This document shows positions 17,390 to 26,737 of a DNA stretch of 64,000 nt, piece by piece; positions within the stretch are counted from its first letter, which is position 1; each line of letters begins with the position of its first letter. The notes beneath the pieces were generated by a model that was not told the DNA's origin, searched no databases, and saw only the letters and a program-made list of their open reading frames with translations. Position numbers and translations under genes: made by a program. This stretch comes from Bacillota bacterium (GTDB lineage Bacteria; Bacillota; Clostridia; Lachnospirales; Lachnospiraceae): NCBI GenBank assembly GCA_023416695.1, contig JAEZGY010000094.1:1-64000 (forward strand), in the 5' to 3' direction.

Positions 17390-18439
17390 CTATTCTCCTA
17401 ATATTGGTTGGTCATGCTGAAACAATGCCATATTTATGGTATGTATGTCATACACCTCATTTTCTATAAAATAGCGTATAATTAGATCAAATTTACTACT
17501 TGGGCTAAGTGCCATACCAGCCCTACTTAATAAGTCAATTGTCTCATCCAGATTAAGGCTTAAGGCAATTGCTAGAGCAAGAGCAGTTTTCTTCTTTGGT
17601 TGATAATCTATTCTGCATCGAATCTTCGAAAAAAGCTTACGATCCATATTGGCTCTCTTATAGACTTCCACATCTGTAAGTTCTCGTTTATCAATCAGAC
17701 GAAGTAATCTCTCTTGAAACGTCTCTCCTACTTCATCCACAATATCTTCTAGCCTTCTTTTGCTCTCTAAGGGCTTTGCATACTCTGAATACTTTGGTTG
17801 ATTATCCATCTCGATATATTCAGCAAAGTCTTCTATTTTTTCACTATCCCATAGACTAGAGAAAGTCCTCTCATCAGGGCTTCTCCTCTTCTTCTCTTTT
17901 TTTCTTTTATCTATATAATGGTCATCTATAAACTCTTCTACATCTTGAAACAGTTTTCCTGATAGTTCGTAGGATTTTTTATCATATACTACTAAAAAAA
18001 TGTTCATATCATTGTGTAATAAGAATTGACTAATAGATGATATGGCTATTTGCAGTGCCTTATCCTTTGGAAAGCCATAGGTACCTGTTGAAATCAAAGG
18101 AAATGCAATGGATTTGCAATTGTTCTCTTTGGCTAAACAAAGTGACTTCTCATAGCAAGACTCCAAAACCTCAAATTCTTTACAGGTCCCATTTCTCCAG
18201 ATAGGTCCTACAGTATGTATAATGTATTTTGCAGTGAGTAAAAAAGCTGATGTAATAGCAACTTCACCAGGTTTTATGTCTCCTATGTCACTTCTTGCAG
18301 CTAATAATTCATTCATCCCAGCTGCCGTGTAAATGGAATAATCAACCCCATCCAAGGCAGATACCTGTGGGTTTGCAGAATTGACTATAACGTCCACCCT
18401 CATTTTTGTAATATCGTTTCTAATAATCTGTAATGGCAT
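17390..18439 (-). CDS. Macro-domain protein fused to a helix-turn-helix-like domain
   Basis: A 349-aa protein. Residues 1-165 form a macro domain (VIVNSANPQVSALDGVD, YIIHTVGPIW, AFPLISTGTYGFPKDKA), which binds or hydrolyses ADP-ribose derivatives. A charged linker (KRKKEKKRRS near 178) leads to residues 240-345, which look like an XRE-type helix-turn-helix module (LIDKRELTDVEVYKRANMDRK, TALALAIALSLNLDETIDLL). It may remove ADP-ribose or O-acetyl-ADP-ribose and bind nucleic acid or a partner. The neighbouring vWA gene probably works with it. Domain calls are fairly secure; the process is not. Confidence 0.83.
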   Translation of the reverse strand: MPLQIIRNDITKMRVDVIVNSANPQVSALDGVDYSIYTAAGMNELLAARSDIGDIKPGEVAITSAFLLTAKYIIHTVGPIWRNGTCKEFEVLESCYEKSLCLAKENNCKSIAFPLISTGTYGFPKDKALQIAISSISQFLLHNDMNIFLVVYDKKSYELSGKLFQDVEEFIDDHYIDKRKKEKKRRSPDERTFSSLWDSEKIEDFAEYIEMDNQPKYSEYAKPLESKRRLEDIVDEVGETFQERLLRLIDKRELTDVEVYKRANMDRKLFSKIRCRIDYQPKKKTALALAIALSLNLDETIDLLSRAGMALSPSSKFDLIIRYFIENEVYDIHTINMALFQHDQPILGE

Positions 18440-18606
18440 TCTTCATACCTCCTAAGTGACAATGAATCTTACGGTTATTGCATTCAAGTATACCATAAAT
18501 CATCCTTTTCTTCTATGAAGTTCTTCGAAATGCCTTCTTTATGTGTTATACTTAGTGTGTATAATGAAATATTTTTACCAATATACTACCATATGGAGGT
18601 ACCAAT

Positions 18607-19014
18607 GTGAAAAGCCTAAGATTACTTGGTTATTTCATTATTATTTCATTAATAATAACTAGTTGTAAAATTGACAAAAGGGATGGTAATGACATGAATG
18701 AAAATACTTTTCAACTAATTACACAAAGTGAAGCAAAAAATATTATGGACACACAGGAAAACTATACTATTTTAGATGTCCGTACAAAAGAGGAGTATAA
18801 TGATGGTCATATAGAAAATGCTATTTGCATTCCTAATGAAACCATATCTGATACAATTACTAATCTTCTTCCTAATAAGGACCAGCTTATTCTTGTATAT
18901 TGTAGAAGTGGTATTCGTAGTAAGCACGCATCTACAAAACTTGCTAATCTAGGATACACTAATATCAAAGAATTTGGTGGCATCCTTACTTGGGAATATA
19001 ACATAGTAAAATAA
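18607..19014 (+). CDS. Rhodanese-like lipoprotein
   Basis: A 135-aa lipoprotein. The signal peptide ends in LIITSC (Cys20) and a single rhodanese domain covers about residues 36-133, with the active-site Cys99 in VYCRSGIRS and the entry motif ILDVRTKEEYNDGHIENA. The six-residue loop CRSGIR is that of sulfurtransferases acting on sulfane sulfur. The start is GTG behind TGGAGG, since the ATG overlapping it is followed by a stop. It stands alone on the plus strand with a shared terminator downstream. Outer-face thiosulfate or polysulfide handling is plausible but not shown. Confidence 0.87.
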   Translation: MKSLRLLGYFIIISLIITSCKIDKRDGNDMNENTFQLITQSEAKNIMDTQENYTILDVRTKEEYNDGHIENAICIPNETISDTITNLLPNKDQLILVYCRSGIRSKHASTKLANLGYTNIKEFGGILTWEYNIVK

Positions 19015-19051
19015 GCTGTATAGCAAATTGCTCCGCAAGTTATTATACAGT

Positions 19052-19092
19052 AAAAAAGACCAGATAAGGAGATACTTCCTTTTCTGGTCTTT
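19052..19092. terminator. Bidirectional terminator between rhodanese and GH16 genes
   Basis: A 10-bp stem AAAGACCAGA / TCTGGTCTTT with T-runs on both strands lies between two converging genes. Confidence 0.88.
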
Positions 19093-19101
19093 CGCATTTC
19101 T

Positions 19102-20544
19102 TTATTTAATCTCTTCAACCCTTACATTTCTAATATAAACATCTGCTGTAGAACCCTTATGTCCCATGTTGAACTCTAAACGTCCATTCGGGTCATTTCT
19201 TTCTGTCATTTCAAATTCATAAGTATAGGTCTTCCATTCATTAGTAATTGTTAAGGTTGTATCCTTAAGATAACGAATCCATCCATTGGTTGGTGCTGAT
19301 ACACAAACAATGATATCCCTTGTCTCTGAGGAAGAAGCATCAAAGGTAACACGGTACTTACTACCTTTTATCATAGGAAGCTCTGGCTGTACTAGCTGGA
19401 CGGAGTAATCTACATCCCCTTCTTTTTCTGTGGTAATCGTCATAACACCATCTTTTATTTGAGCAGCTCCAGCACCGTTATTAAATAATAAGAACTTCCA
19501 GTTAATATCATCATTTAAATCTTCTACTTCAGAGAAATCACCATTATAGATATAGTTCCCATCTTCCGTTGCTTCTCTATAGTTTACTTCAGGTTTCTTT
19601 ACGTTAGTATCATATTGATCTTTTTGATATACTCTAACATAATCAATTTGGAATTTTGCGTTATCAAAATTTGTGGTTTCATCTGGATTACCTGGCCAAG
19701 TTCCACCAACAGCAAGATTCATTTGCACAAAAAAGGTTTGGTTAAAAGGTGCAGGATATGGTTTTTCCTCTTCACCCTGTACTGCTGTAAACCAATCATT
19801 TACTGTATGATACAGATTACCATCGATGTAAAAACGCATTTCTCCAGGTTCCCACTCTACTGAATACTCATGGAAATCACTAGCAAAGGTTCCATTATCA
19901 AGGGTATAAATTCCCTGTTGCTCGGCATGTGGTTCACCATAATGGATAGTTCCATAAGCAATATGAGTTTGACTTCCCAATACTTCCATGATATCTATTT
20001 CGCCACATTTTGGCCACTGACCGTAATAGCTTTCATCAGTAGGCATCATCCAGATTGCTGGCCATAGACCTTGTCCTTCAGGCACCTTAGCTCTTACTAC
20101 AACCTTGCCATACATAAAATCTTTCTTTTTCTGTGTAGTTATTTTACCCGAGGTATAATAATCCTTACCATTTGCATCTTTTGTCTTATTAGCTTTTATG
20201 ACAACATTACCACCCTCTAGATATACATTATCCGTAGATGTTGTATATTCCTGTAATTCTTCATTGGTCCAACCTGGATCATGTGGCTCATAGTTCCATA
20301 TGTCCATGTTTAGAGTATCGCCATTGAATTCATCATTCCATAATAACTTATAACCTTCCATTTGGGGAACCTCTTCCTCCTTGACTGGTGCTTTTGTTGC
20401 AGGCACTTGTGTTGTAGGCACTGGTGATTTAGTAGCCGTATCTGTTTGAATAGGATTTTTAGTAGTCTCTTTTCCACAAGAAGCCAATACAATAAGTAAC
20501 ACTAGTAAACATCCGATTAAAACTTTTAACTTACCTTTTTTCAT
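19102..20544 (-). CDS. GH16 endo-beta-1,3(4)-glucanase lipoprotein with C-terminal CBM4/9-type module
   Basis: A 480-aa surface lipoprotein: lipobox VLASC with Cys23, a Thr/Pro linker to about residue 58, then a GH16 jelly roll (60-315) with the catalytic set Glu182, Asp184 and Glu187 in GEIDIMEVLG. Residues 330-480 resemble a CBM4/9 beta-sandwich (NYIYNGDFSEVEDL, YRVTFDASSSETRD). It should cut laminarin-, lichenan- or mixed-linkage glucan at the cell surface. I choose the ATG at 20544 (GGAAGG upstream) over a GTG at 20568 with no ribosome binding site. It lies 34 bases after the GH5 gene, probably in one operon. Confidence 0.9.
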   Translation of the reverse strand: MKKGKLKVLIGCLLVLLIVLASCGKETTKNPIQTDTATKSPVPTTQVPATKAPVKEEEVPQMEGYKLLWNDEFNGDTLNMDIWNYEPHDPGWTNEELQEYTTSTDNVYLEGGNVVIKANKTKDANGKDYYTSGKITTQKKKDFMYGKVVVRAKVPEGQGLWPAIWMMPTDESYYGQWPKCGEIDIMEVLGSQTHIAYGTIHYGEPHAEQQGIYTLDNGTFASDFHEYSVEWEPGEMRFYIDGNLYHTVNDWFTAVQGEEEKPYPAPFNQTFFVQMNLAVGGTWPGNPDETTNFDNAKFQIDYVRVYQKDQYDTNVKKPEVNYREATEDGNYIYNGDFSEVEDLNDDINWKFLLFNNGAGAAQIKDGVMTITTEKEGDVDYSVQLVQPELPMIKGSKYRVTFDASSSETRDIIVCVSAPTNGWIRYLKDTTLTITNEWKTYTYEFEMTERNDPNGRLEFNMGHKGSTADVYIRNVRVEEIK

Positions 20545-20578
20545 ATCCTCTTTGACCCTTCCTTTCACAGTACTTTGT

Positions 20579-21613
20579 TTACAGTAACAGTATTAATTGC
20601 TCTAGTATCTCACTATAATGCTGGTCTGTTATACCAAAATCTTTGCCTTTATAAGTCCAAGCCGCTCTAGAAATATTATGTTTCTTAAATACATGGTTAA
20701 TATCACGATACCAATTTAATGTAGATGCTACATCTGCTCTATCTATTACTCCGTATTCTCCACAATAAAGGGGTACATTTCTCTGCTTCGCAATTTCAAT
20801 CGCTTCCTCAAACGCAGATTCAAAGAATTCTTCTCCCATTTCAATCACCTTATCTGAAATGATATTATGGTTAATCTCATAGTTTACTTCAGGCAGGTTC
20901 TCCTTCGTATAACGAAGAATGGATTGTGCCGCACAAGGATATTCCATAGAGAAACTCTGAGACATCTCAGGAATCCACCCTGCTGATTGATGTGTAAAGA
21001 TAAGAGGCTCATAAAAGTGAAAGGTGTATACAATATAATCATCCGCTGGTTCTTCTAAGAGTTTAACGGTGGATACTGCATTATTATGTACACCACCTAT
21101 GAGGATATAAGTATATGGAGCATATTGACGGATAACTTTTACTGCTCTTTTAATTATTCCATTCCATATATCAGATACCTCTATATCTACTACCTCATTT
21201 AACAATTCAAAGGAAACAAAGTCGTCATACTCACTATACCGACGAGCTAATTCTTCCCACATATCTAAAAATCTATCATGCAAATTTTCGTTATGAAAGA
21301 AATTATTATACTCAGTATTCTCATCAAAGGAGTATCCAGCAGTTTTATGTACATCTAAAATCATATTAAGGCCATATTCCTTGCACCACTCTATACAGGA
21401 ATCTATATACTGAAAACCGTCTTCCTTCCATTCCCCCTCCTCCGTCTGTATAAGTTCAAAATCCAATGGAAGGCGAACATGATCCAATCCCCATGACGCA
21501 ATTGTCTTAATATCTTCTTTTTTTATAAAACTATCATAGTGATCCTTTTTATGGTCACATTGAGACAACCATCCCCCAAGATTAATTCCTCTTTTATATC
21601 CTTCAAACTCCAC
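20579..21613 (-). CDS. GH5 family glycoside hydrolase (endoglucanase/exo-glucanase type), intracellular
   Basis: A 344-aa TIM barrel with no signal peptide. RGINLGGWLSQCD opens the barrel, HVRLPLDFELI follows, and the catalytic pair is Glu140 (SFELLNEVV) and Glu286 (LYCGEYGV). It probably hydrolyses imported beta-glucan oligosaccharides made by the neighbouring secreted GH16 enzyme. The start is taken as the GTG at 21613, with AGAGGTGA 8 bases upstream; the GTG at 21625 lies inside that ribosome binding site. CATGAAAA occurs twice at a 20-base interval in the promoter region, a possible activator site. Confidence 0.86.
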   Translation of the reverse strand: MEFEGYKRGINLGGWLSQCDHKKDHYDSFIKKEDIKTIASWGLDHVRLPLDFELIQTEEGEWKEDGFQYIDSCIEWCKEYGLNMILDVHKTAGYSFDENTEYNNFFHNENLHDRFLDMWEELARRYSEYDDFVSFELLNEVVDIEVSDIWNGIIKRAVKVIRQYAPYTYILIGGVHNNAVSTVKLLEEPADDYIVYTFHFYEPLIFTHQSAGWIPEMSQSFSMEYPCAAQSILRYTKENLPEVNYEINHNIISDKVIEMGEEFFESAFEEAIEIAKQRNVPLYCGEYGVIDRADVASTLNWYRDINHVFKKHNISRAAWTYKGKDFGITDQHYSEILEQLILLL

Positions 21614-21782
21614 TATTCTTGTCACCTCTATTTATATTTTATATTACTTATAACATAACGTTTTCTACATATTTCTTATATCATTTTCATGCATAAAATG
21701 TATTTTTCATGTCATAAAAAAGAACTTTACTTGCAAAACTCTCCACTTGGATCGGTCTCATCAGCAACAATACCCAAACCAA

Positions 21783-21810
21783 TAAAAAAGCCACCTAATG
21801 TTAGATGGCT
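21783..21810 (-). terminator. Terminator of the AraC regulator gene
   Basis: A 10-bp stem (AGCCACCTAA / TTAGATGGCT, one wobble pair) with a run of T on the minus strand, 12 bases past the AraC stop. Confidence 0.85.
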
Positions 21811-21821
21811 CTTCCAAAATA

Positions 21822-22577
21822 TTAATGATTAAATTCCTTTATATGATATCTAAAATACATATCACGGTACTTCTTTGGCGTGACTCCAGTTCTTTTACGA
21901 AAAGTTTGGACAAAATAGCTTTGGGAAGGAAAAGCAAGATAATTTGCTATATCGACAATGCGATAATTAGTATGTTTTAATAGATTTTGTGCCTCATCAA
22001 TTTTACGATTTGTAATATATTCGCTGATTGACTGCTTCATTTCCCCTTTAAAGAGCCTTGATATATAACTAGGCGTAAGCTTTGTATAGTCAGCCAAATC
22101 CTTTACAGAAATTCGTTCATGTAGATGATTATAGATATAGTCGATACATAAGGTCACTGATTTTGAAATTACGGTTTCTTTCCGCAATATAACCATTTTT
22201 TCTGTGAAATCAAGAACCATGGTGTGATGTAGAGAAATTACTTCCTGTATGGAATGACTTTTATCCATCTTGCTAATATAAAAATCGCTTAAACGATAGG
22301 CACGCTCTAGCTCCATCCCACCTTCGACACAAAATCTTGTCAACAGGGCAGTGGTAATAATAAAATGATACATAATATTTTTTAGTGGATTTTCAGAAAG
22401 AACTCCCATTCCTGCTGCGTTACCAAAGGCATTTTCCTCGCAGTTTTTTTTGACAAAAGCCAAATCTCCTTTTTTCACCGCTTCATAAAAGGCGAACTCT
22501 TCCTCTAGTGCACGATGAGAAAAATCTGTCTCTCTAACATTAAATTCTTCCTTACACCATTCCTTTTTTATCTCCAT
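21822..22577 (-). CDS. AraC family transcriptional regulator (probable glucan-gene regulator)
   Basis: A 251-aa protein with an unrecognised N-terminal sensing part (1-145) and a C-terminal AraC-type double helix-turn-helix (about 150-250: ISVKDLADYTKLTPSYISRLFKGEM and IVDIANYLAFPSQSYFVQTFRKRTGVTPKKYR). It is encoded directly upstream of, and on the same strand as, the GH5-GH16 pair but ends in its own terminator. Paired CATGAAAA repeats in front of the GH5 gene are candidate targets. The inducer is unknown. Confidence 0.87.
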   Translation of the reverse strand: MEIKKEWCKEEFNVRETDFSHRALEEEFAFYEAVKKGDLAFVKKNCEENAFGNAAGMGVLSENPLKNIMYHFIITTALLTRFCVEGGMELERAYRLSDFYISKMDKSHSIQEVISLHHTMVLDFTEKMVILRKETVISKSVTLCIDYIYNHLHERISVKDLADYTKLTPSYISRLFKGEMKQSISEYITNRKIDEAQNLLKHTNYRIVDIANYLAFPSQSYFVQTFRKRTGVTPKKYRDMYFRYHIKEFNH

Positions 22578-22621
22578 AAAATCCCCCTGATGCCTTAAAC
22601 ACTTACCTTTCTATGAGTATA

Positions 22622-23440
22622 TTAAAGCGGCTGGCAATGACCACAATAGTATACAGAGCCTCCTAAGAAAGTCTCCTTCGTAATTGCTCCTCCACATACA
22701 GCACATCCCTTATGTACTGTATTTTTTGACATGACTGTTTGGTAGGCGCCAGGATTTTGATACAAATCTTTTTCAGTATCACGACCGCCTTTCTCCTTCA
22801 TATCTAGTAGTGTTTTAAGGATGCTACTATATAACAATTCCTGTTCCTCTGTCTGTAAGGACTTAAGCTTTCTCTTTGGGTGTAACCTTGCATGAAATAA
22901 GATATCCTGCAAAACACCATTTCCTATACCAGGAAAGCGCTGCTCGGTAGCAAGAAATGCCTTCAAACTTAGAGTATCTTTACTCTTTTTAAGTAAGTCA
23001 AAGTAATAGGCTTTAAATTCTTCTGAAAATGGTATCATAGCACCTTTGCTTCTTAGATAATACTCATTGTTATACTCTCCACTATGAAGTATGATAGATC
23101 CATACATGGAAACAGTAAATACAAGTACATCCCCATCCATAAAGCTAATCTTAAGTTGATAGCTCTTTGGGGCATCCTCTTCTTTTACCAGTCGAACATT
23201 GACACCATCGTTAAAACAAAGCTTAAAACCACTTTCAAATAGAATCTCTACGAAGATACCAAAGCCCTCAGCAGATAGCACCTGAAGATGACTTAAGTTC
23301 TTATCATATTCTCTAACATCTCCATTATACCAGCAAAACTTATGCTCCTTGGAAGGAGGAGACACACTCTTCACTACCTTTCCTTTTGTAGATATAGTTA
23401 GCTGACTTGCAATAGTAAGCACCTCTGGTAATTCTAGCAT
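22622..23440 (-). CDS. Fpg/Nei-like DNA glycosylase family protein with altered catalytic residues
   Basis: A 272-aa protein of normal Fpg length. It begins MLELPEVLTIASQL, so the N-terminal proline that Fpg and Nei use as nucleophile (MPELPE) is replaced by Leu, while the following Glu is kept. The helix-two-turn-helix region (PGIGNGVLQDILFHARLHPKRK) and a C-terminal four-cysteine zinc finger (CAVCGG to YYCGHCQ) are intact, but the finger Arg that contacts damaged DNA (QRATFYC in E. coli) is Gly here. It probably binds DNA lesions; classical lyase chemistry through Pro1 is impossible as written. Confidence 0.8.
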   Translation of the reverse strand: MLELPEVLTIASQLTISTKGKVVKSVSPPSKEHKFCWYNGDVREYDKNLSHLQVLSAEGFGIFVEILFESGFKLCFNDGVNVRLVKEEDAPKSYQLKISFMDGDVLVFTVSMYGSIILHSGEYNNEYYLRSKGAMIPFSEEFKAYYFDLLKKSKDTLSLKAFLATEQRFPGIGNGVLQDILFHARLHPKRKLKSLQTEEQELLYSSILKTLLDMKEKGGRDTEKDLYQNPGAYQTVMSKNTVHKGCAVCGGAITKETFLGGSVYYCGHCQPL

Positions 23441-23520
23441 AGTATCCCACCTTTAAATTATTCCCTCATTTACATTGCTCTATTTTTATTATCTAACGAT
23501 TACTTCAAGTTGTAAAGGTT

Positions 23521-25866
23521 TTATTCTCTAATAAGCTTTATTGGAGAGATATGCTTAATTCGCCTAGCCATGACTACGGATACTATGGTGGAAAATAGTA
23601 TCATTATAACTACTACGAAAATAGCCCATAATACTGGAACCGTTAAGGTTACCTTTCGAATTCCTACTCCATAGAAGCATAATAACCATAACTTATTCAA
23701 AAAGAAGTACCCTAGTATTCCTCCTAGTATAGAGCCAAGGGAGAGGGCTGGAAACAAACTATAGGATAACTGTAAAGATAACTGCTTCGTGGTATAGCCC
23801 AGTGCTTTTGAGATTCCTAGCTCCTGTTTTCTATGAGAAATCATTGTTTTAATTATCATATATAGTACCACGATAACCAAAGCTACTACCACAATACTTA
23901 TAATACCTACTACCATTACCATGATTGGAATAAAATTGTCGAATACCTCATCTATCATACTTTGCTGGTCACAGTAACTGACTAACTTATCCTTGTACTT
24001 TTTAGCTATTTCATCGGTATATGTTCCACTTTCCTTACTATCCTTAAGATAAATGTATAACGTGGTTTGCTCAAACTCTTCACTTAATCTTTTAAACCCT
24101 TCGGAGGTCATCTCACAGGCAGCACCATTATAGTTTGGAGATTGTATTAGGCCCACAATAAGATACTCTAAGCTTTTTAAACCATATTTCACCTTAACTT
24201 GATCCCCTACATTTACTCCTAAACTATCTGCCACATAGGAACCAATCACAATCTCATTATCGTGTTTTGGAGTTCTTCCTGCATAGCAGATATCATTGGT
24301 AAGCTTCTCATATTCATCAATAACAAAGGTTCCAACGGTATCCTCTCCGATTAGAACATTTTGGGTATCATAATACAAAACCTCTCTCACTCTGTCATCC
24401 TTATAGAGATCACTTTTAATCTCTTCTGATTGTTGATGGTTATAGGTAGTAAGTAGAACGGTTGGATTTTCTTCACTAATAACATTAATAAATTTATCAC
24501 TTTTTAATGTACTATTATAAAGACCACTTGTCATATAAACTGTTGTAAAGGTCATCACTGTAAGAATGACAAATAAAAAGATTGACTGCTTCATACTATT
24601 GATAAAACCCTTAAGTGCAAAGACGATATGGAGATTTGCTCTTGTCTTTTCCAAAGGAAAATAGTTTCTCTTAAAGCTATGATGCTTAATTCCACTCCTA
24701 AGAGCTTCAATGGGATGTAACCTTCTAATTTTTCTTGCAGAAAATAACGCTGTAAATAGAATCAGACACATAATTACAGTTAATACAATGGCCATAGAAC
24801 TAATATCAAATGGCTTCTTCCACAGAAGCCCTGAAAGTTTAGCAAATATATTCTGGATAACAGGAAGAAATAAATTGGAACCAATCAGTCCCAATAAAAC
24901 ACATAGCAATCCAAGAATAAGATAAGGAATTACCACTGACCAAATTACTTGCCTGGTGGTATAACCCATAGAGGTCAACACACCCATGTTTTGAAGTTCT
25001 TCCTCCATACTACTTTTGATTCTAAAATTAATCACAAAGATAGTTATTATAACAAGTAATAAAGAAAATGCAACTAACATGGTTGCCAATATTTCACCTG
25101 TAACCGTTCGATTTCTCTTACACATCTCGAAGTATCCATAGGTATAGGTATAGCTTTTCGTTAAATTTCCTGTTAAAATCTTACCTAACTTTGTAAAGAC
25201 CTTTTTCCCTTCCTCTCTATCTGCTATTTGTAAGGATAAGGTTTTTGCATGGGCATTCTCAGATACCTCCCCATACATAGTACGAAATGCTTTATCTGGT
25301 AGATACACTGCAATATTCCCACAGTTATTATTTCCATACATCAAATCCTCAACAAAACCTGCAATAGTAAAATAGTAGGTCTGATTTCCAGACACAAATT
25401 GGTAAGTATCTCCTATGTTACAGCCATTGGTCTTCATCCAATAAGAGATATAGATTGGATTCTCTAAAACAGCAAAGTCCAGTGTTTCCCCTATGGTCTC
25501 TATCTTATTCATCTTATGCTGTTCCTCCATATTAAAAAAGATATGGCCTAAGGTATTGCCTGCTTCTTTATAGGAGGCCTCCCCAGAAAGCATAATATTC
25601 GTTCTTGTTTCGGCATCAAGAACCCCATCTATCTCCTTCACTTCATCATAATAAGCATCCTTCCAATCATTATCATATAAGGTATAAAATACATCTGCAC
25701 AGTTATACTGTTCAAACTTATCTTCATACATCTTTCCAACATTACGCATGGTAATTAAACCTAACCCGAATAACATAGCTGCGATTAATACAATAACGGA
25801 AAAGGAGAAATATTGTCCTTTGTTCTTCCTAAAATGATAACGTGACAAAAGTATAAATTTTCCCAT
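23521..25866 (-). CDS. FtsX-like ABC transporter permease
   Basis: A 781-aa permease. One transmembrane helix near the N-terminus is followed by a large outside domain (about 45-250), three helices (255-385), a helix near 420, a second outside domain (440-640) and three C-terminal helices (650-770), i.e. two fused FtsX/MacB-type repeats. It pairs with the ATPase gene directly upstream (1-base gap). The combination with a two-component system resembles Bacillus-type antimicrobial-peptide or lipid-extraction modules. It moves amphipathic compounds or signals across the membrane; substrate unknown. Confidence 0.9.
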   Translation of the reverse strand: MGKFILLSRYHFRKNKGQYFSFSVIVLIAAMLFGLGLITMRNVGKMYEDKFEQYNCADVFYTLYDNDWKDAYYDEVKEIDGVLDAETRTNIMLSGEASYKEAGNTLGHIFFNMEEQHKMNKIETIGETLDFAVLENPIYISYWMKTNGCNIGDTYQFVSGNQTYYFTIAGFVEDLMYGNNNCGNIAVYLPDKAFRTMYGEVSENAHAKTLSLQIADREEGKKVFTKLGKILTGNLTKSYTYTYGYFEMCKRNRTVTGEILATMLVAFSLLLVIITIFVINFRIKSSMEEELQNMGVLTSMGYTTRQVIWSVVIPYLILGLLCVLLGLIGSNLFLPVIQNIFAKLSGLLWKKPFDISSMAIVLTVIMCLILFTALFSARKIRRLHPIEALRSGIKHHSFKRNYFPLEKTRANLHIVFALKGFINSMKQSIFLFVILTVMTFTTVYMTSGLYNSTLKSDKFINVISEENPTVLLTTYNHQQSEEIKSDLYKDDRVREVLYYDTQNVLIGEDTVGTFVIDEYEKLTNDICYAGRTPKHDNEIVIGSYVADSLGVNVGDQVKVKYGLKSLEYLIVGLIQSPNYNGAACEMTSEGFKRLSEEFEQTTLYIYLKDSKESGTYTDEIAKKYKDKLVSYCDQQSMIDEVFDNFIPIMVMVVGIISIVVVALVIVVLYMIIKTMISHRKQELGISKALGYTTKQLSLQLSYSLFPALSLGSILGGILGYFFLNKLWLLCFYGVGIRKVTLTVPVLWAIFVVVIMILFSTIVSVVMARRIKHISPIKLIRE

Positions 25867-25867
25867 G

Positions 25868-26623
25868 TTACCACCCCATCTCTTCTAAAAATGCCTTTAG
25901 ATTTCTCTTTCTATCAGAATCCTTCTCTACATACTCTCCTAATCTTAACTCTCCATAGATTTGGCCGTCCTTAAGATAGATAATACGATTTCCTCTAAGA
26001 GCAGTTTTTATATCATGGGTTACCATAACAATACTCTGTCCATCTCTATTAACATCTGTAAACACTTCTAAAACAGCATCTGCATTGCTTGAGTTTAAGG
26101 CTCCAGTAGGCTCATCAGCAAATACAATAGCTGGATGATTGATAAGAGACCTAACAATAGCTACTCTCTGCTGTTCTCCACCAGATAATTGAGACGGAAA
26201 CTTATGCAGTAATTGCTCGGTTATATTTACTTTCTCAAATAACTCCCTAGCTGCTCTTGCAACCTCAGTTCTATTTACATTTACCAATAATCCAGAGGTC
26301 AAAACATTGTCCATGACACTCATTTTATCAATGAGATAAATCTGTTGAAACACAAAACCACAGTTTTTACGTCTAAATACTGCTAGCTTATCATCGCTAT
26401 ATTTAGCAATATTGGTGTCTTGAAACCAGATCTCCCCTAAAGTAGGCTTATCCATTCCAGACAAAGAGTAGAGTAAGGTAGATTTACCTGCACCAGATGC
26501 TCCCATAATTACAGTAAAATCTCCCTCATAAATTTCAAGGTCCAAGTTTTTTAATATATGCTGTTGTACACCATCTGTCGAAAATGTTTTACATAGTTTT
26601 TTAGTCGATAATATTGTTTTCAT
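25868..26623 (-). CDS. ABC transporter ATP-binding protein (MacB/LolD type)
   Basis: A 251-aa ATPase with Walker A GASGAGKST (about residue 41), Q-loop FQQIYLIDKMS, signature LSGGEQQR and Walker B AIVFADEPTG with ALNSSNADAV after it. The sequence pattern is that of MacB/LolD/BceA ATPases that drive FtsX-like permeases. The ATG at 26623 follows GGAGG at 6 bases. Three 11-bp-phased repeats upstream suggest control by the adjacent response regulator. Confidence 0.92.
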   Translation of the reverse strand: MKTILSTKKLCKTFSTDGVQQHILKNLDLEIYEGDFTVIMGASGAGKSTLLYSLSGMDKPTLGEIWFQDTNIAKYSDDKLAVFRRKNCGFVFQQIYLIDKMSVMDNVLTSGLLVNVNRTEVARAARELFEKVNITEQLLHKFPSQLSGGEQQRVAIVRSLINHPAIVFADEPTGALNSSNADAVLEVFTDVNRDGQSIVMVTHDIKTALRGNRIIYLKDGQIYGELRLGEYVEKDSDRKRNLKAFLEEMGW

Positions 26624-26653
26624 AAACAACCTCCCTATTTCTTTCTGAAACCA

Positions 26654-26719
26654 TATTATCGCGAAACTAACATTTTATCTTTATTGGTTTCTTATCCGAT
26701 TCTTAACTGTTTCTTAAAT
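26654..26719 (-). promoter_or_regulatory. Response-regulator repeats and promoter of the ABC exporter operon
   Basis: Three consecutive 11-base units, GTTTCTTATCC, GATTCTTAACT and GTTTCTTAAAT (26687-26719, plus-strand view), share TTCTTA in exact 11-bp phase. They end about 28 bases before a minus-strand -10 box GATAAT (26654-26659) that lacks a good -35. OmpR/PhoB-type regulators bind such tandem direct repeats and replace the -35 contact. Confidence 0.65.
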
Positions 26720-26737
26720 CTTTTATTTGATTGCGAT

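Noticed and set aside
18807..19118. 103-aa frame antisense to the rhodanese gene
   Set aside because: It overlaps a clear rhodanese domain on the other strand, crosses the terminator and resembles no family.
21736..21830. Frame ending ADETDPSGEFCK between GH5 and AraC genes
   Set aside because: It has no start codon with a ribosome binding site and runs through the AraC terminator; probably chance or a very old remnant.
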